Assembly (NCBI GenBank): GCA_016342745.1
Contig: JAEINT010000005.1
Coordinates: 206,074-270,073 of the forward strand
Direction: 5' to 3'
Length of the DNA stretch: 64,000 nt
Source of the DNA: Labilibaculum sp.
Lineage (GTDB): Bacteria > Bacteroidota > Bacteroidia > Bacteroidales > Marinifilaceae
The notes under the pieces were generated by a model. That model was not told where the DNA came from. It was given only the letters and a program-made list of their open reading frames with translations, and made no database searches. How positions within the stretch are numbered: position 1 is the first letter of the stretch; each line of letters begins with the position of its first letter. Both the position numbers and the translations under genes were made by a program. Positions 16,862-26,866 of the stretch are shown piece after piece.

Positions 16862-17932
16862 ATGACATACAAAATAGCAGTATTAGCAGGAGACGGAATC
16901 GGTCCGGAAATCGTAGCACAAGCAAGAAAAGTAACAGATGCAATTGTTGAAAAATTTGGACACGAATTTGAATATACAGAAGCTCTTGTTGGAGCAGTTG
17001 CTATTGATGAGGTAGGAAATCCTTATCCAGATGAAACACATGATTTGTGTATGAATTCAGATGCCGTTCTATTTGGTGCAATTGGACATCCTAGATTTGA
17101 TAACGATCCATCGGCAAAAGTACGTCCTGAGCAAGGTTTGCTAGCCATGCGTAAAAAATTAGGTTTGTATGCTAATCTTCGCCCAGTAAATACGTTTAAG
17201 TCATTGATTCATAAATCGCCACTAAAAACAGAATTAGTTGATGGTGCTGATTTTATGTGTATTCGTGAGCTAACAGGAGGTATGTATTTTGGTCGTCCAC
17301 AAGGACGTTCGGAAGATGGAGAAACGGCTTACGATACTTGTGTTTATACTGTTGAAGAAATTGAACGTATTGTTCGTTTGGGATTTGAATATGCAGGAAA
17401 ACGTCGCAAGAAATTAACGATAGTTGACAAAGCAAATGTATTGGCAACATCAAGATTGTGGAGAGAGGTTTCTCAAAGAATTGAGCCTGAATTTCCAGAA
17501 ATAGAAGTAGAATACATGTTTGTTGATAATGCTGCAATGCAGTTGATCACCTGGCCAAAACGTTTCGATGTTATGGTAACTGAAAACATGTTTGGTGATA
17601 TTTTAACCGATGAAGCAAGTGTAATTTCTGGTTCAATGGGAATGTTACCATCGGCATCAATTGGCGTTCATACCTCAGTGTTTGAGCCAATTCATGGATC
17701 GTATCCTCAGGCTACAGGAAAGAATATCGCAAATCCATGTGCAACAGTTCTTTCTGCTGCCATGATGTTCGAATATGCTTTTGGCTTAATGAAAGAAGGA
17801 GCTTTAATTCGTGAAGCTGTTGATAAAGCATTAGAAGCAGGAGTTGTTACTGAAGATATTGCTGATGGCAAAAAAGCTTATTCAACTAGTGAAGTGGGTG
17901 ATTGGTTGGCGAATTACATCAAGAATGTTTAG
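16862..17932 (+). CDS. leuB: 3-isopropylmalate dehydrogenase
   Basis: 356 residues, typical. It oxidatively decarboxylates 3-isopropylmalate to 2-oxoisocaproate with NAD. The N-terminal [15 protein letters not shown], the substrate region [14 protein letters not shown] (about 96-109) and the metal-binding [19 protein letters not shown] (about 241-259) are characteristic. [19 protein letters not shown] is the NAD-adenosine region. It lies 11 bases after the citramalate-synthase-like gene and is the last gene of the leu operon. It probably also oxidises 3-methylmalate if citramalate is made. Confidence 0.97.
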   Translation: MTYKIAVLAGDGIGPEIVAQARKVTDAIVEKFGHEFEYTEALVGAVAIDEVGNPYPDETHDLCMNSDAVLFGAIGHPRFDNDPSAKVRPEQGLLAMRKKLGLYANLRPVNTFKSLIHKSPLKTELVDGADFMCIRELTGGMYFGRPQGRSEDGETAYDTCVYTVEEIERIVRLGFEYAGKRRKKLTIVDKANVLATSRLWREVSQRIEPEFPEIEVEYMFVDNAAMQLITWPKRFDVMVTENMFGDILTDEASVISGSMGMLPSASIGVHTSVFEPIHGSYPQATGKNIANPCATVLSAAMMFEYAFGLMKEGALIREAVDKALEAGVVTEDIADGKKAYSTSEVGDWLANYIKNV

Positions 17933-17957
17933 TTAGTATACATTATAAGTTGAATAT

Positions 17958-17991
17958 GCCTGAAGGAATTGGTTACCTTCAGGCTTATTTT
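17958..17991 (+). terminator. Intrinsic terminator of the leu operon
   Basis: gcctgaagg (17958-17966) pairs perfectly with ccttcaggc (17976-17984), followed by TTATTTTT. ilvA starts 24 bases later and may rely on read-through or a promoter overlapping this region. Confidence 0.8.
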
Positions 17992-18014
17992 TAAGTAGTA
18001 AAAAAGGGGGAGAA

Positions 18015-19274
18015 ATGTCTAATAAAAATTATTATCCGCTCATGGCGGATATTGTTAAGGCAAGTAGAGTTGTTCAAGAGGTTGCACATACGGCACCTTT
18101 GTTAAAAAATATGAATTTGTCTGCCAAGTATCAGGCAAATATTAATTTAAAACGAGAGGATCTTCAGTTGGTTCGTTCGTATAAAATTAGAGGTGCTTTT
18201 AATAAAATATCTTCTTTGTCGAATGACACTTTAGACAAAGGAATTGTTTGTGCAAGTGCAGGTAACCATGCTCAGGGCGTTGCGTATTCTTGTAATAAGT
18301 TAAAATGTTTTGGGAAGATTTACATGCCTGAAACCACACCTCGACAAAAAATCAAACAAGTAAAAATGTTTGGTGGAGAATATGTAGAAATTGTATTAAG
18401 TGGAGATACATTTGATGATGCGGCGGCAAAAGCAGATGCTGATGCATTAGAGCATTCTCAAACCATTATTCACCCATTTGATGATCCTAAAATTATAGAA
18501 GGACAAGGAACAATTGGCCTTGAAATTCTTCAACAAATAAAGGAGCCAATCGATTATCTATTCTTACCAATTGGCGGAGGAGGATTAGCCTCTGGAGTTG
18601 GCGCATGGATAAAAGAATTCAGTCCAAAAACCAAAATTATTGGTGTAGAACCAGAAGGAGCTCCATCAATGAAAACTGCTTTTGAGAAAAATTGTAATGT
18701 AGCCCTTGAAAGTATCGATCGCTTTGTTGATGGTGCAGCAGTTAGAAAAGTTGGAGATCTAACCTGGAAAATTTGCGAGAAGGTTTTGGATGGAATCGTT
18801 GTGGTTCCTGAAGGATTAATCTGTTCTACAATTCTTCAAATGTATAACGAAGATGCCATTGTTGCTGAACCAGCAGGAGCATTATCCATTGCTGCCTTGC
18901 AGTTAATGGGCGACAAAATAAAAGGCAAGAATGTGGTTTGTGTGCTTAGTGGAAGTAATAATGACATTACGCGTATGGAGGAGATCAAAGAACGAAGTCT
19001 TTTGTACGAAGGATTGAAGCATTATTTTTTAGTGCGCTTTCCTCAACGTTCAGGTGCTTTACGCGAATTTGTGAATGATGTACTTGATGCTGGTGATGAC
19101 ATTACCCACTTCGAATATTACAAAAAGAGCAGTCGTGAAAAAGGACCTGCGGTTATTGGAATTGAAGTTCAGAATCCAACCGACCTGCAGCGATTGCAAG
19201 AACGCATGACCGAACGAAATTTTATATTTGAATACCTAAACGATAAAACTGATTTGTTTCAGTTTATCGTATAA
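18015..19274 (+). CDS. ilvA: Threonine ammonia-lyase (biosynthetic threonine deaminase)
   Basis: 419 residues. It deaminates threonine to 2-oxobutyrate, the first step to isoleucine, with pyridoxal phosphate. The PLP lysine is in VRSYKIRGAFNK (about 54-65), the phosphate-binding loop is PIGGGGLASG (about 180-189), and a serine/threonine block is ASAGNHAQGVAYS (about 78-90). The C-terminal part (about 330-419) forms a single ACT-like regulatory domain, shorter than the two-domain form of E. coli IlvA (about 514). Threonine deamination and the citramalate route would give the cell two sources of 2-oxobutyrate. Confidence 0.94.
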   Translation: MSNKNYYPLMADIVKASRVVQEVAHTAPLLKNMNLSAKYQANINLKREDLQLVRSYKIRGAFNKISSLSNDTLDKGIVCASAGNHAQGVAYSCNKLKCFGKIYMPETTPRQKIKQVKMFGGEYVEIVLSGDTFDDAAAKADADALEHSQTIIHPFDDPKIIEGQGTIGLEILQQIKEPIDYLFLPIGGGGLASGVGAWIKEFSPKTKIIGVEPEGAPSMKTAFEKNCNVALESIDRFVDGAAVRKVGDLTWKICEKVLDGIVVVPEGLICSTILQMYNEDAIVAEPAGALSIAALQLMGDKIKGKNVVCVLSGSNNDITRMEEIKERSLLYEGLKHYFLVRFPQRSGALREFVNDVLDAGDDITHFEYYKKSSREKGPAVIGIEVQNPTDLQRLQERMTERNFIFEYLNDKTDLFQFIV

Positions 19275-19293
19275 TTATTAGTTCATAACAATC

Positions 19294-19331
19294 AAAAAGG
19301 CGATATCTAGTAGTTGGATATCGCCTTTTTT
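19294..19331. terminator. Bidirectional terminator between convergent ilvA and prolyl oligopeptidase
   Basis: aaaaaggcgatatc (19294-19307) and gatatcgccttttt (19317-19330) form a perfect long stem with A and T tracts on each side. The minus-strand peptidase gene ends exactly at its border. Confidence 0.9.
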
Positions 19332-21406
19332 TATTTTAGAAGAATTTTCATTATAAATCCATACATGTCTGATTTTCGATCAATGTAGGATGAGAAATTA
19401 TTACCCCCACTGTGACCAGCATCCCTTTCAACTCTCAATAATATTGGATTAATTTGAGCATCTCTGTTTTGTAATTCGGCTACAAACTTGTAGGAGTGAA
19501 ATGGAGGAACTCGATCATCATTTTCAGAAGTGATAACTAGCATTGCTGGATAGTTGATATCCTTCTTAATATTGTGTAAAGGAGAATAGCTGCTAAGGTT
19601 CAGGAAATCAGTTGAATCTTGAATTGTGCCAAATTCTTCAGTATGAAAATTACCAATGGTAAACTGTTCAAAACGGATCATATCTGTGGCAGGTACAACA
19701 GGAACAACTGCGGAAAACAATTCAGGACGTTTTATAGCGGCAGCTGCTACGATTAGTCCACCATGAGATGCTCCAGTTATTGCCAATTTATTAGCATTTG
19801 TATATTTTTCTCTAATAAGAAATTCAGCTGCTGATATAAAATCATTGATTGAATTTTGTTTTTTGAGGCGTTTCCCAGCTTCAGCCCACTCCAATCCTAA
19901 GTCACCACCACCTCTAATACTTGCAAATGCACAAATTCCTCCTTGATTTAAGAAATAAACAATTCCAGGATCAAATTTTGGTGTAGAGAGGATGCCAAAA
20001 CCTCCGTATGATTTTAAAATGGTAGGATTGTCACCAGTTCGTTTCATACCTTTTTTATATACTAAAGTTAAAGGTATCAATGTACCATCTTTACTATGGT
20101 AATCAAGGAGTTTGTATTCGAAGTTTTTATAATTGAAGGTTACGTTTGTGTATTCTCCATTCTTAGACTCAAATGTTTTTGTATTAAATAGATATTGTAC
20201 TTTGGGTATGGTAAAGCACTCATTGTAATAAATAAAGTTTTCATCTTCTTTTGGCCCGTCAAAACCAGATATAGAACTTGCTAATGGCATAAATGCAGTA
20301 TGAATAACTTTCCCTGCAAAATTGTAAATCTTAATAACTGGTTGTAATTTACTTTGTAGGACACATATAATACAGTTCATTTTCACCTTACAAGTTGTTA
20401 GTATTGCATCGCTATGTTCAGGAACGATTTCTCGCCACTTGTATGGTTCATACGGATCTATTTCAACTATTGATCCTCCGTTGTTATTTTTTAAAGATTT
20501 AACAATTAATTTTCCATTATTACTATCTAAAAAAGAAATTTTATCCTTTTGTTTCATTAGTAAAGGACGCAGATAAGGCTTATTTGCAGAATAATCTATG
20601 AAAAAGTAATTGAAGTAATCGCTTGCCTTTTCTTCAAGAACAAAAAAACGTTCATCATCAGAACAGTTATAGCTAAATTCAGCCTTTGGGTTTTTTCGTT
20701 TAAAAATCAGTTGATCTTGGACTTGGTCATCTCCTAGTTTGTGATAGTAAACCTCTTCGCTACATGTGGCAGCAAACTCATCTGCTAATGGATATTTTGA
20801 ATAGAAAAATCCATTTCCCTTCCAGATTATGGATGAATATTTAATGTCTTGGATATGATCTTTTTTTCTTGTTCCAGAAGGCAGGCTTACTACCCGCGCT
20901 TCCATCCAATCAGACCCATCATTGCTGGTAAGATAGCAAAGCATATCTGAGTTTTTCGAGACGGAGAATCCTTTAATGCTAACTTTTTTATTTTTGGTAT
21001 TAAAGTTTGGGTCAACGATTAATTGATCAACTCTATCTAAGTATTCTCCAATGTATAAACCAGCACTAGCTTGTGTATTTCGATAATATTCAGCAAAATA
21101 GTATTTGCCAAGTTTTACAGAATAGTTTGTTCGTATAGCAGCGAATTTATCAATATCCAATTTACATCGATACTTCGAGGTTCCCTTTCTTATAAATTTG
21201 CTAAATATTTTATTTTCTTCGTTAAGCCAATATTTGGTTTCATCGCACCTCACATTTTCCAACCATCTATAATTTTCAGTTACTTTGTAGTGATCGAAAA
21301 AAGTATCCGTAACAGTTTGCTTTTTGCAAGTAGGATATTCTAATTTTTGAGCATTAATAACACTAGTTGTTATAGTGATAAGAAAAAGCAGATAATAAAA
21401 TTTCAT
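19331..21406 (-). CDS. Exported prolyl oligopeptidase family protein (S9A), copy 1
   Basis: 691 residues with a signal peptide ending near VINAQ (about 20), so it acts in the periplasm or outside. The N-terminal beta-propeller (about 70-400) and the C-terminal alpha/beta-hydrolase (about 420-691) are in the order of S9A prolyl oligopeptidases. The catalytic triad is visible: Ser in TGASHGGLIVAA, Asp in ENDDRVPPFHSYKF and His in DAGHSGG. GGFGILSTPKF and ANxRGGG-like ASIRGGGDLG are further S9 signatures. It cleaves short peptides after proline. It is paralogous along its full length to the next gene, 36 bases upstream, from which it is probably co-transcribed. Confidence 0.9.
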   Translation of the reverse strand: MKFYYLLFLITITTSVINAQKLEYPTCKKQTVTDTFFDHYKVTENYRWLENVRCDETKYWLNEENKIFSKFIRKGTSKYRCKLDIDKFAAIRTNYSVKLGKYYFAEYYRNTQASAGLYIGEYLDRVDQLIVDPNFNTKNKKVSIKGFSVSKNSDMLCYLTSNDGSDWMEARVVSLPSGTRKKDHIQDIKYSSIIWKGNGFFYSKYPLADEFAATCSEEVYYHKLGDDQVQDQLIFKRKNPKAEFSYNCSDDERFFVLEEKASDYFNYFFIDYSANKPYLRPLLMKQKDKISFLDSNNGKLIVKSLKNNNGGSIVEIDPYEPYKWREIVPEHSDAILTTCKVKMNCIICVLQSKLQPVIKIYNFAGKVIHTAFMPLASSISGFDGPKEDENFIYYNECFTIPKVQYLFNTKTFESKNGEYTNVTFNYKNFEYKLLDYHSKDGTLIPLTLVYKKGMKRTGDNPTILKSYGGFGILSTPKFDPGIVYFLNQGGICAFASIRGGGDLGLEWAEAGKRLKKQNSINDFISAAEFLIREKYTNANKLAITGASHGGLIVAAAAIKRPELFSAVVPVVPATDMIRFEQFTIGNFHTEEFGTIQDSTDFLNLSSYSPLHNIKKDINYPAMLVITSENDDRVPPFHSYKFVAELQNRDAQINPILLRVERDAGHSGGNNFSSYIDRKSDMYGFIMKILLK

Positions 21407-21442
21407 TGAGATTTTGTTTGATTACATCAGGGTGACTGTTTG

Positions 21443-23518
21443 CTAATTCATTAAAACTTTCAATAAAAAGTCATAAAAATTAGCTCTGAATTTATTACGA
21501 GCGTACGAATTCGTACCACCATAATGCCCTGCATCTTTTTCTACTCTTAAGAGAATAGGGTTTATTTGTGCCTTTCTATTTTGTAATTCTGCTACAAATT
21601 TGTAGGAATGTAAAGGAGGAACTCTATCATCATTCTCAGATGTCATTATCATCATTGCCGGATAGTTTACATCCTGTTTTATATTGTGCAATGGAGAATA
21701 ACTAAGAAGATTAGCAAAATCTAAAGAATCTTTGACTGTACCAAATTCATCTCGATGAAGAACACCAACAGTAAATTTTTCAAATCGAATCATATCTGTA
21801 ACAGCAACAACAGGAATAACAGCAGCATATAAATCTGGTCTTTGAATTGCTGCAGCTGCAACTACCAAACCTCCATGTGAACCTCCAGTGCAGGCCATTT
21901 TTTCAGATTTAGAATAGCCTTCTTTAATTAAAAATTCTGCTGCTGCATTAAAATCATCAATCGTATTTTGTTTGTTTAGTCGTTTACCAGCTTGCGCCCA
22001 AGAAATACCTAAATCTCCACCGCCTCTAATATTAGCATAGGCATATACACCTCCTTTTTCAATAAAATGAATAATTCCTGGATCAAAGTGAGGAGTAGAT
22101 ATCGATCCAAATCCACCATAAGCTTTTAGTAAACAAGGATTATTTCCATCTAGTTTTAATCCTTTTTTATATACCAAATTTATTGGTACGCTTATGCTAT
22201 CATTAACTGGATATTTAATTGATTTAGTCTTATAACTCTTAAAGTTGAACACTACATTAACAGCCTCACCATATTTTACTTCGAAGGTTTTAACATTAAA
22301 GTGATAAGAGATTGATGGCATGGTGTATTGTTGCCTATAGAAAATGATATTATCATCATCTTTTTCACCATCAAATCCGCTAATAGAACTACCACTTGGG
22401 AAATTCATATTGAAAAGTTGTTTCCCGTAATAATCGAATACCTTTAAAATAGGATGTTGATTACTCTGATAAGTTAGTAGGAGTTTATCTTTTTTTGCAA
22501 TACATCGAGTTAGGACACCATCTTCAACTTGTGGAATAATTTGCCTCCATTTAAAAGGATTATATGGATCGATAGCAACGATAGAACCTCCATTAGATTT
22601 TTTACCAGTAATGGCTATCAATTCATCACCTTGACTGTCTATAATTGAAATACTTGACCTTTGCTTCATTAATAGTGGTCGTAAGTATGGTTTATCCGAC
22701 TGATAATCAATGAAAAAATAATTGAAGTAATTGGTAGTTTCTTCTTCTAATATAAAATATCGTTCATCAGAAGTAGTTGAGTATGAGAATTTTGTAGAAG
22801 GGTTTTTTCTTTTAAAAATAAGCTTATCCAGTTCCTGAGAATCGCCCAGTTTATGATAATAAACTTCTTCTCCAACTGCGGCATAGAATTCACCAAGATT
22901 TGGATATTGCGAATAAAAGAAACCATCATTTTTCCATGCAACAGAAGAATATTTTATACCTTTTAAATGATCTTTTTTCTCTTTCCCAGAAGGTAAGCCA
23001 ACAACTTTAATTTCTCTCCAGTCAGTTCCATTACGGTTTATCATATAGACCAGGTTTTTTGAGTCAAGAGAAACATCAAAGCCAGTAATGTCAATTTTAT
23101 CTCCTCCATTTTTAAAGTTGGGATCAATTAAGAGTTGGTTAATGTTGTCAAAGCTATCACCAATATAAAGACCTGAAGATGCGAATTTATTTCTTCGTCC
23201 ATAACCAAAAAAGTATTTTCCTCTTTTAGACGCTGAAAACCCATCAACAAAGGAATATTTTTTTAATGCTGCTTTAGAATTGTATTTAGCTGAAGCTTTT
23301 TGAAGGAATTTTGCCGATATCTTTTTTTCTGCTTCGATCCACGATAATGCACTATCGCAACGTACATTTTCTAACCATCTGTAATTATCAGTAACGAGAT
23401 AATGATTAAAAAATGTATCTACAACAGTATGTTTTGGGCAAATAGGGTATTCAAGTTGTTGAGATTGTAATGACTGAATGCTTAAACAGCAAATAATTAT
23501 TAGCAGAAAATGTTTCAT
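21443..23518 (-). CDS. Exported prolyl oligopeptidase family protein (S9A), copy 2
   Basis: 691 residues. The start is taken as ATG at 23518 (MKHFLLIIICC), since the codon before is TTG. A signal peptide ends near SLQSQ. The layout matches copy 1: propeller then hydrolase, catalytic Ser in TGGSHGGLVVAAAA, Asp in ENDDRVPPLHSYKF and His in DAGHYGG. The oxyanion and propeller landmarks GGFGSISTPHFDPG and ANIRGGGDLG are shared. The two proteins align from signal peptide to C-terminus, so this is a tandem duplication that has since diverged. It is the promoter-proximal member, divergent from the tldD-like gene with 186 bases between. Confidence 0.9.
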   Translation of the reverse strand: MKHFLLIIICCLSIQSLQSQQLEYPICPKHTVVDTFFNHYLVTDNYRWLENVRCDSALSWIEAEKKISAKFLQKASAKYNSKAALKKYSFVDGFSASKRGKYFFGYGRRNKFASSGLYIGDSFDNINQLLIDPNFKNGGDKIDITGFDVSLDSKNLVYMINRNGTDWREIKVVGLPSGKEKKDHLKGIKYSSVAWKNDGFFYSQYPNLGEFYAAVGEEVYYHKLGDSQELDKLIFKRKNPSTKFSYSTTSDERYFILEEETTNYFNYFFIDYQSDKPYLRPLLMKQRSSISIIDSQGDELIAITGKKSNGGSIVAIDPYNPFKWRQIIPQVEDGVLTRCIAKKDKLLLTYQSNQHPILKVFDYYGKQLFNMNFPSGSSISGFDGEKDDDNIIFYRQQYTMPSISYHFNVKTFEVKYGEAVNVVFNFKSYKTKSIKYPVNDSISVPINLVYKKGLKLDGNNPCLLKAYGGFGSISTPHFDPGIIHFIEKGGVYAYANIRGGGDLGISWAQAGKRLNKQNTIDDFNAAAEFLIKEGYSKSEKMACTGGSHGGLVVAAAAIQRPDLYAAVIPVVAVTDMIRFEKFTVGVLHRDEFGTVKDSLDFANLLSYSPLHNIKQDVNYPAMMIMTSENDDRVPPLHSYKFVAELQNRKAQINPILLRVEKDAGHYGGTNSYARNKFRANFYDFLLKVLMN

Positions 23519-23704
23519 CAAGATGTTTTTTATGTTTTGTGCGTTTTTTAAGCTTTCAAAAATAATAAAAACTATGGATAACTATTATTCATGATTCAAT
23601 AATTCAAGAATTATCAGATTTGTTTTTATTATGACAATAAAAAGTCTTAACTTTTTCTTCACCAAATATTTTAAAGAAAACCCAAACCCTAAAAAAACTT
23701 TTAT

Positions 23705-25240
23705 ATGAACAATGAATTTTCAAGAAGAGAGTTTATCCGAACAGGATCTTTCTCACTTGCAGGAATGGCGATTTTGCCCTCATTTTTAAGTATGGGATGC
23801 AATCGGATCACTGAACAATCAGGATTAGAGGAGTATTATTCGCATTTTAATGTTGACAAAGAAATGCTTCAAAAGGTAATGGCTGAAGCATTATCAAGAG
23901 GTGGTGATTATTGCGATTTGTATTTCGAACACTCTCTTTCAAACTATGTTGGACTTCAAGACAAACAAGTAAATCGTGCAGGATCAAATATTGATTATGG
24001 TGTAGGTGTGCGAGTATTAAAAGGGGATCAAACTGGTTACGCTTTTTCTGAGGAGGTTTCTTTGGAAGCCATGAAAAAAGTAGCTAAAACAGCTGCAAGT
24101 ATAGCAAATGAAAGTAAAGATTTTCCATCTATTAACTTAAAGGAAAGAGTACATCCAGAATTTTGTAAGGTCAATACTTCTTGGGAGGATGTATCTATCA
24201 AACAAAAAATACCATTCCTTCAAAAACTCAACGATAAGGTTTTTAATTTAGATGATAAGGTAGCTAAGGTGCAGGTTTATCTTGACGATAGCTCCTCTTA
24301 CATTCTTTTTGCAAATTCTGAAGGAGTAATCAGTTATGACTATCGGCCTATGGTTAGTTTTATAGCTGTTTGTGTAATGGAAAAAGGAGATAGAAGAGAA
24401 GATTTCTTTGCATCTCGCTCCATGAGAATAGGTTATGAATATTTAAATGAGGAATTGTTAGATGAAATAGCAAATGAAGTTGTCGAAGGTGCTAACAAAC
24501 AATTTGAAGCTGTGAAACCAAAAGCAGGACAAATGGAAGTTGTTTTAGCTGCAGGTGGAGCTGGAATTTTATTGCACGAGGCAATGGGACACGCATTCGA
24601 AGCTGATTTTAATCGCAAAGAAACTTCAATTTTCAGTGATAAAATGGGGCAAAAGGTTGGAGAAGATTTTGTGACAATTGTTGATGACGGTACCAATCCA
24701 AACTATCGAGGAACTTTGAATATTGATGATGAAGGAATCCTTACCCAGAAAACCAAAATGGTCGAAAATGGTGTTTTAACCAGTTATCTTCACGACCGAA
24801 TTAGTGCAAAACATTATAACGTGGCTCCTACAGGAAATGGTCGTCGCGAATCTTTCCGTTACGCACCAATTCCTCGCATGAGAAATACTTATATGGAAGC
24901 AGGTCCTCATACTAAAGAAGATATTATTTCTAGTGTTAAGGATGGAATTTATGTAGACACATTTACGAATGGAGAAGTGAAAATCGGAGCAGGAGATTTT
25001 ACTTTCTATGTGAAGTCTGGTTATTTAATTGAAAATGGTAAACTAACCCAACCAATAAAGGATGTTAATTTGATTGGAAATGGGCCTGATGCTCTTCGCC
25101 AAATCTCAATGGTCGGTAATGATCTGAAAATTGATTGTGGAACTGGAACTTGTGGTAAGGGAGGACAAGGTGTTCCTGTATCTATGGGATTGCCAACGGT
25201 TAAAGTAGCACAACTTACTGTTGGTGGTGTAAATGCTTAA
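23705..25240 (+). CDS. tldD: TldD-family metalloprotease with Tat-like/lipoprotein leader
   Basis: 511 residues. TldD/PmbA proteases work as a TldD-TldE pair that threads and cleaves unfolded peptides (known for microcin B17 maturation and CcdA decay). The metal site is HEAMGH (about 291-296) in LLHEAMGHAFEADF, the HExxxH signature of the active TldD subunit. The conserved end GTCGKGGQGVPVSMG is also present. Unusually, the N-terminus SRREFIRTGSFSLAGMAI has a twin-arginine motif, and the hydrophobic segment ends in LSMGC, a lipobox. This predicts export as a lipoprotein, whereas classic TldD is cytoplasmic. The partner TldE-like gene is 45 bases downstream. Confidence 0.88.
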   Translation: MNNEFSRREFIRTGSFSLAGMAILPSFLSMGCNRITEQSGLEEYYSHFNVDKEMLQKVMAEALSRGGDYCDLYFEHSLSNYVGLQDKQVNRAGSNIDYGVGVRVLKGDQTGYAFSEEVSLEAMKKVAKTAASIANESKDFPSINLKERVHPEFCKVNTSWEDVSIKQKIPFLQKLNDKVFNLDDKVAKVQVYLDDSSSYILFANSEGVISYDYRPMVSFIAVCVMEKGDRREDFFASRSMRIGYEYLNEELLDEIANEVVEGANKQFEAVKPKAGQMEVVLAAGGAGILLHEAMGHAFEADFNRKETSIFSDKMGQKVGEDFVTIVDDGTNPNYRGTLNIDDEGILTQKTKMVENGVLTSYLHDRISAKHYNVAPTGNGRRESFRYAPIPRMRNTYMEAGPHTKEDIISSVKDGIYVDTFTNGEVKIGAGDFTFYVKSGYLIENGKLTQPIKDVNLIGNGPDALRQISMVGNDLKIDCGTGTCGKGGQGVPVSMGLPTVKVAQLTVGGVNA

Positions 25241-25285
25241 AAAAGCATTAGAGTTTACTTTTAATCAATTTAAAAACAAGTTTCG

Positions 25286-26602
25286 ATGAAAGATAATAAA
25301 AAGGTGGAGTTGGCCCGATGGGCTTCCAAATATGCCAAGGAAAATGGCGCAAAAGAAGTTTCAGTTTCAGTTTATGATTCCAAGGAATCGGAAGTAGAAG
25401 TTAGAAAACAGAAAATAGAAAAAATACAAGAATCGATTCAAAGTGGCTTAAGTTTAAAGCTGTATGTGAATGGAAAGTATTCAACTCATTCAACAAATCG
25501 ATTGAATAAGAATGATCTTGAAAAATTTATCAAGGAGGCTATTTTAGGAACTGATTATCTGGCTGAAGATAAATATCGTTCACTACCAGATCGTAATCTA
25601 TGTTACGATGGGACCGAAAAAGATTTGAAGTTGTATGATTCAAGTTATGATGCGATTGATCCTCGGCAGAAAATTGATTTGGCCATGCAGGTTGAAGCGG
25701 AAACAACAGGAATGGATGATCGAATCATTAGTGTGTCTGGTTCTTATGGAGATGGTTCTTACCGTAGCTATCTTGTTTTGAGTAATGGTGTTGAAGGTTT
25801 TAAAGAATCGACATCTTATTCAGTTAGTGCAAGTGCATCAATAAATGGTGGAGATAGCCGCCCGAGTGATTACCATTACAATGCTGCCAGATTTTGGAAT
25901 CATTTATCCGGCGAAGGAGTTGGGAAATATGCTGTTGAAAGAGCTTTGAAAAAGATTGGTGCAAAGACAATTAAGTCAGGAAAAATGGAAATGTTGATTG
26001 AAAACAGATCTGTTGGACGTGTTTTTAGTTCTCTTCTTCAACCTATGTACGGTTATAACCTGCAACAAAAAAGATCATTTTTAGAAGGTAAAATGGATCA
26101 GAAAATTGCTTCTGATTTATTGAGTATTACGGATAATCCATTTATTGAATCAGGTCGTAATTCACGCTTATATGATGGTGATGGTTTGGCTGCTCGTAAA
26201 ATGACTGTTATAGAAAAAGGAGTATTGAAAACCTATTATATTGGTGATTATTATGGGAAGAAGTTAGAAATGGAACCAACAACTGGCTCAGCATCTAATC
26301 TAATTTTTGAATTAGGAGATAAAGACTTGGCAGGCTTAACCAAAGATATGAACGAAGGTATTTTGGTTACTGGTTTTAATGGAGGTAATTCAAATTCTGC
26401 AACAGGTGATTTTTCTGTTGGAGTAGAAGGATTCTATGTTAAGAAAGGAAAAATTATTCATCCAGTTTCAGGTATGAATGTTACCGGGAATCATAAGGAA
26501 ATATGGAATAATTTAATTGCAATAGGTAATGATCCGTTAACCGATCGTTCGTGGCAAACGCCAAGTATGATGTTTGAAGGAATAGATTTTAGTGGATTAT
26601 AA
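25286..26602 (+). CDS. pmbA: TldE/PmbA-family partner subunit
   Basis: 438 residues. It has the TldE/PmbA fold without the HExxxH motif, so it is the non-catalytic subunit of the TldD-TldE heterodimer. Diagnostic blocks are SKESEVEVRKQKIEKIQESIQSG-like (seen as KIEKIQESIQSGLSLKL, about 42-58), GDGLAARKMTVIEKGVL (about 300) and the C-terminal NSNSATGDFSVGVEGFYV. No signal peptide is visible, in contrast to its TldD-like partner. This is odd for two subunits that must meet. Either the leader on TldD is not used, or this subunit is exported by another route. A strong terminator follows. Confidence 0.88.
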   Translation: MKDNKKVELARWASKYAKENGAKEVSVSVYDSKESEVEVRKQKIEKIQESIQSGLSLKLYVNGKYSTHSTNRLNKNDLEKFIKEAILGTDYLAEDKYRSLPDRNLCYDGTEKDLKLYDSSYDAIDPRQKIDLAMQVEAETTGMDDRIISVSGSYGDGSYRSYLVLSNGVEGFKESTSYSVSASASINGGDSRPSDYHYNAARFWNHLSGEGVGKYAVERALKKIGAKTIKSGKMEMLIENRSVGRVFSSLLQPMYGYNLQQKRSFLEGKMDQKIASDLLSITDNPFIESGRNSRLYDGDGLAARKMTVIEKGVLKTYYIGDYYGKKLEMEPTTGSASNLIFELGDKDLAGLTKDMNEGILVTGFNGGNSNSATGDFSVGVEGFYVKKGKIIHPVSGMNVTGNHKEIWNNLIAIGNDPLTDRSWQTPSMMFEGIDFSGL

Positions 26603-26627
26603 GATTTTGTTCTTTGTTTTTTTTAGG

Positions 26628-26655
26628 AGCCTTGTCAATTGACAAGGCTTTTTTT
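26628..26655 (+). terminator. Intrinsic terminator of the tldD-tldE operon
   Basis: agccttgtcaa/ttgacaaggct (26628-26649) is a perfect 22-bp palindrome followed by TTTTTT. Confidence 0.9.
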
Positions 26656-26866
26656 ATGGTTTTCTTTTTGCTCAGCTATTAAAACCAACTCGTAATCTGT
26701 CTATATTTTCAGATGTTACGATTAAGGCAATTGCCTTGTTAATTAGGTTAATAAGAAGGTGATTTGAGATTTTAATTAATATTCAATCTTAGCTTTTATA
26801 AATTGTTAATGCTTTGCTTTTAATTTGCACAATTAAAAATATCTATTAATGTAACTGAATTGAATT

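Noticed and set aside
17933..18014. Leader peptide in front of ilvA
   Set aside because: There is a plain terminator but no Ile-rich ORF before it, so attenuation of ilvA by this mechanism is not supported.
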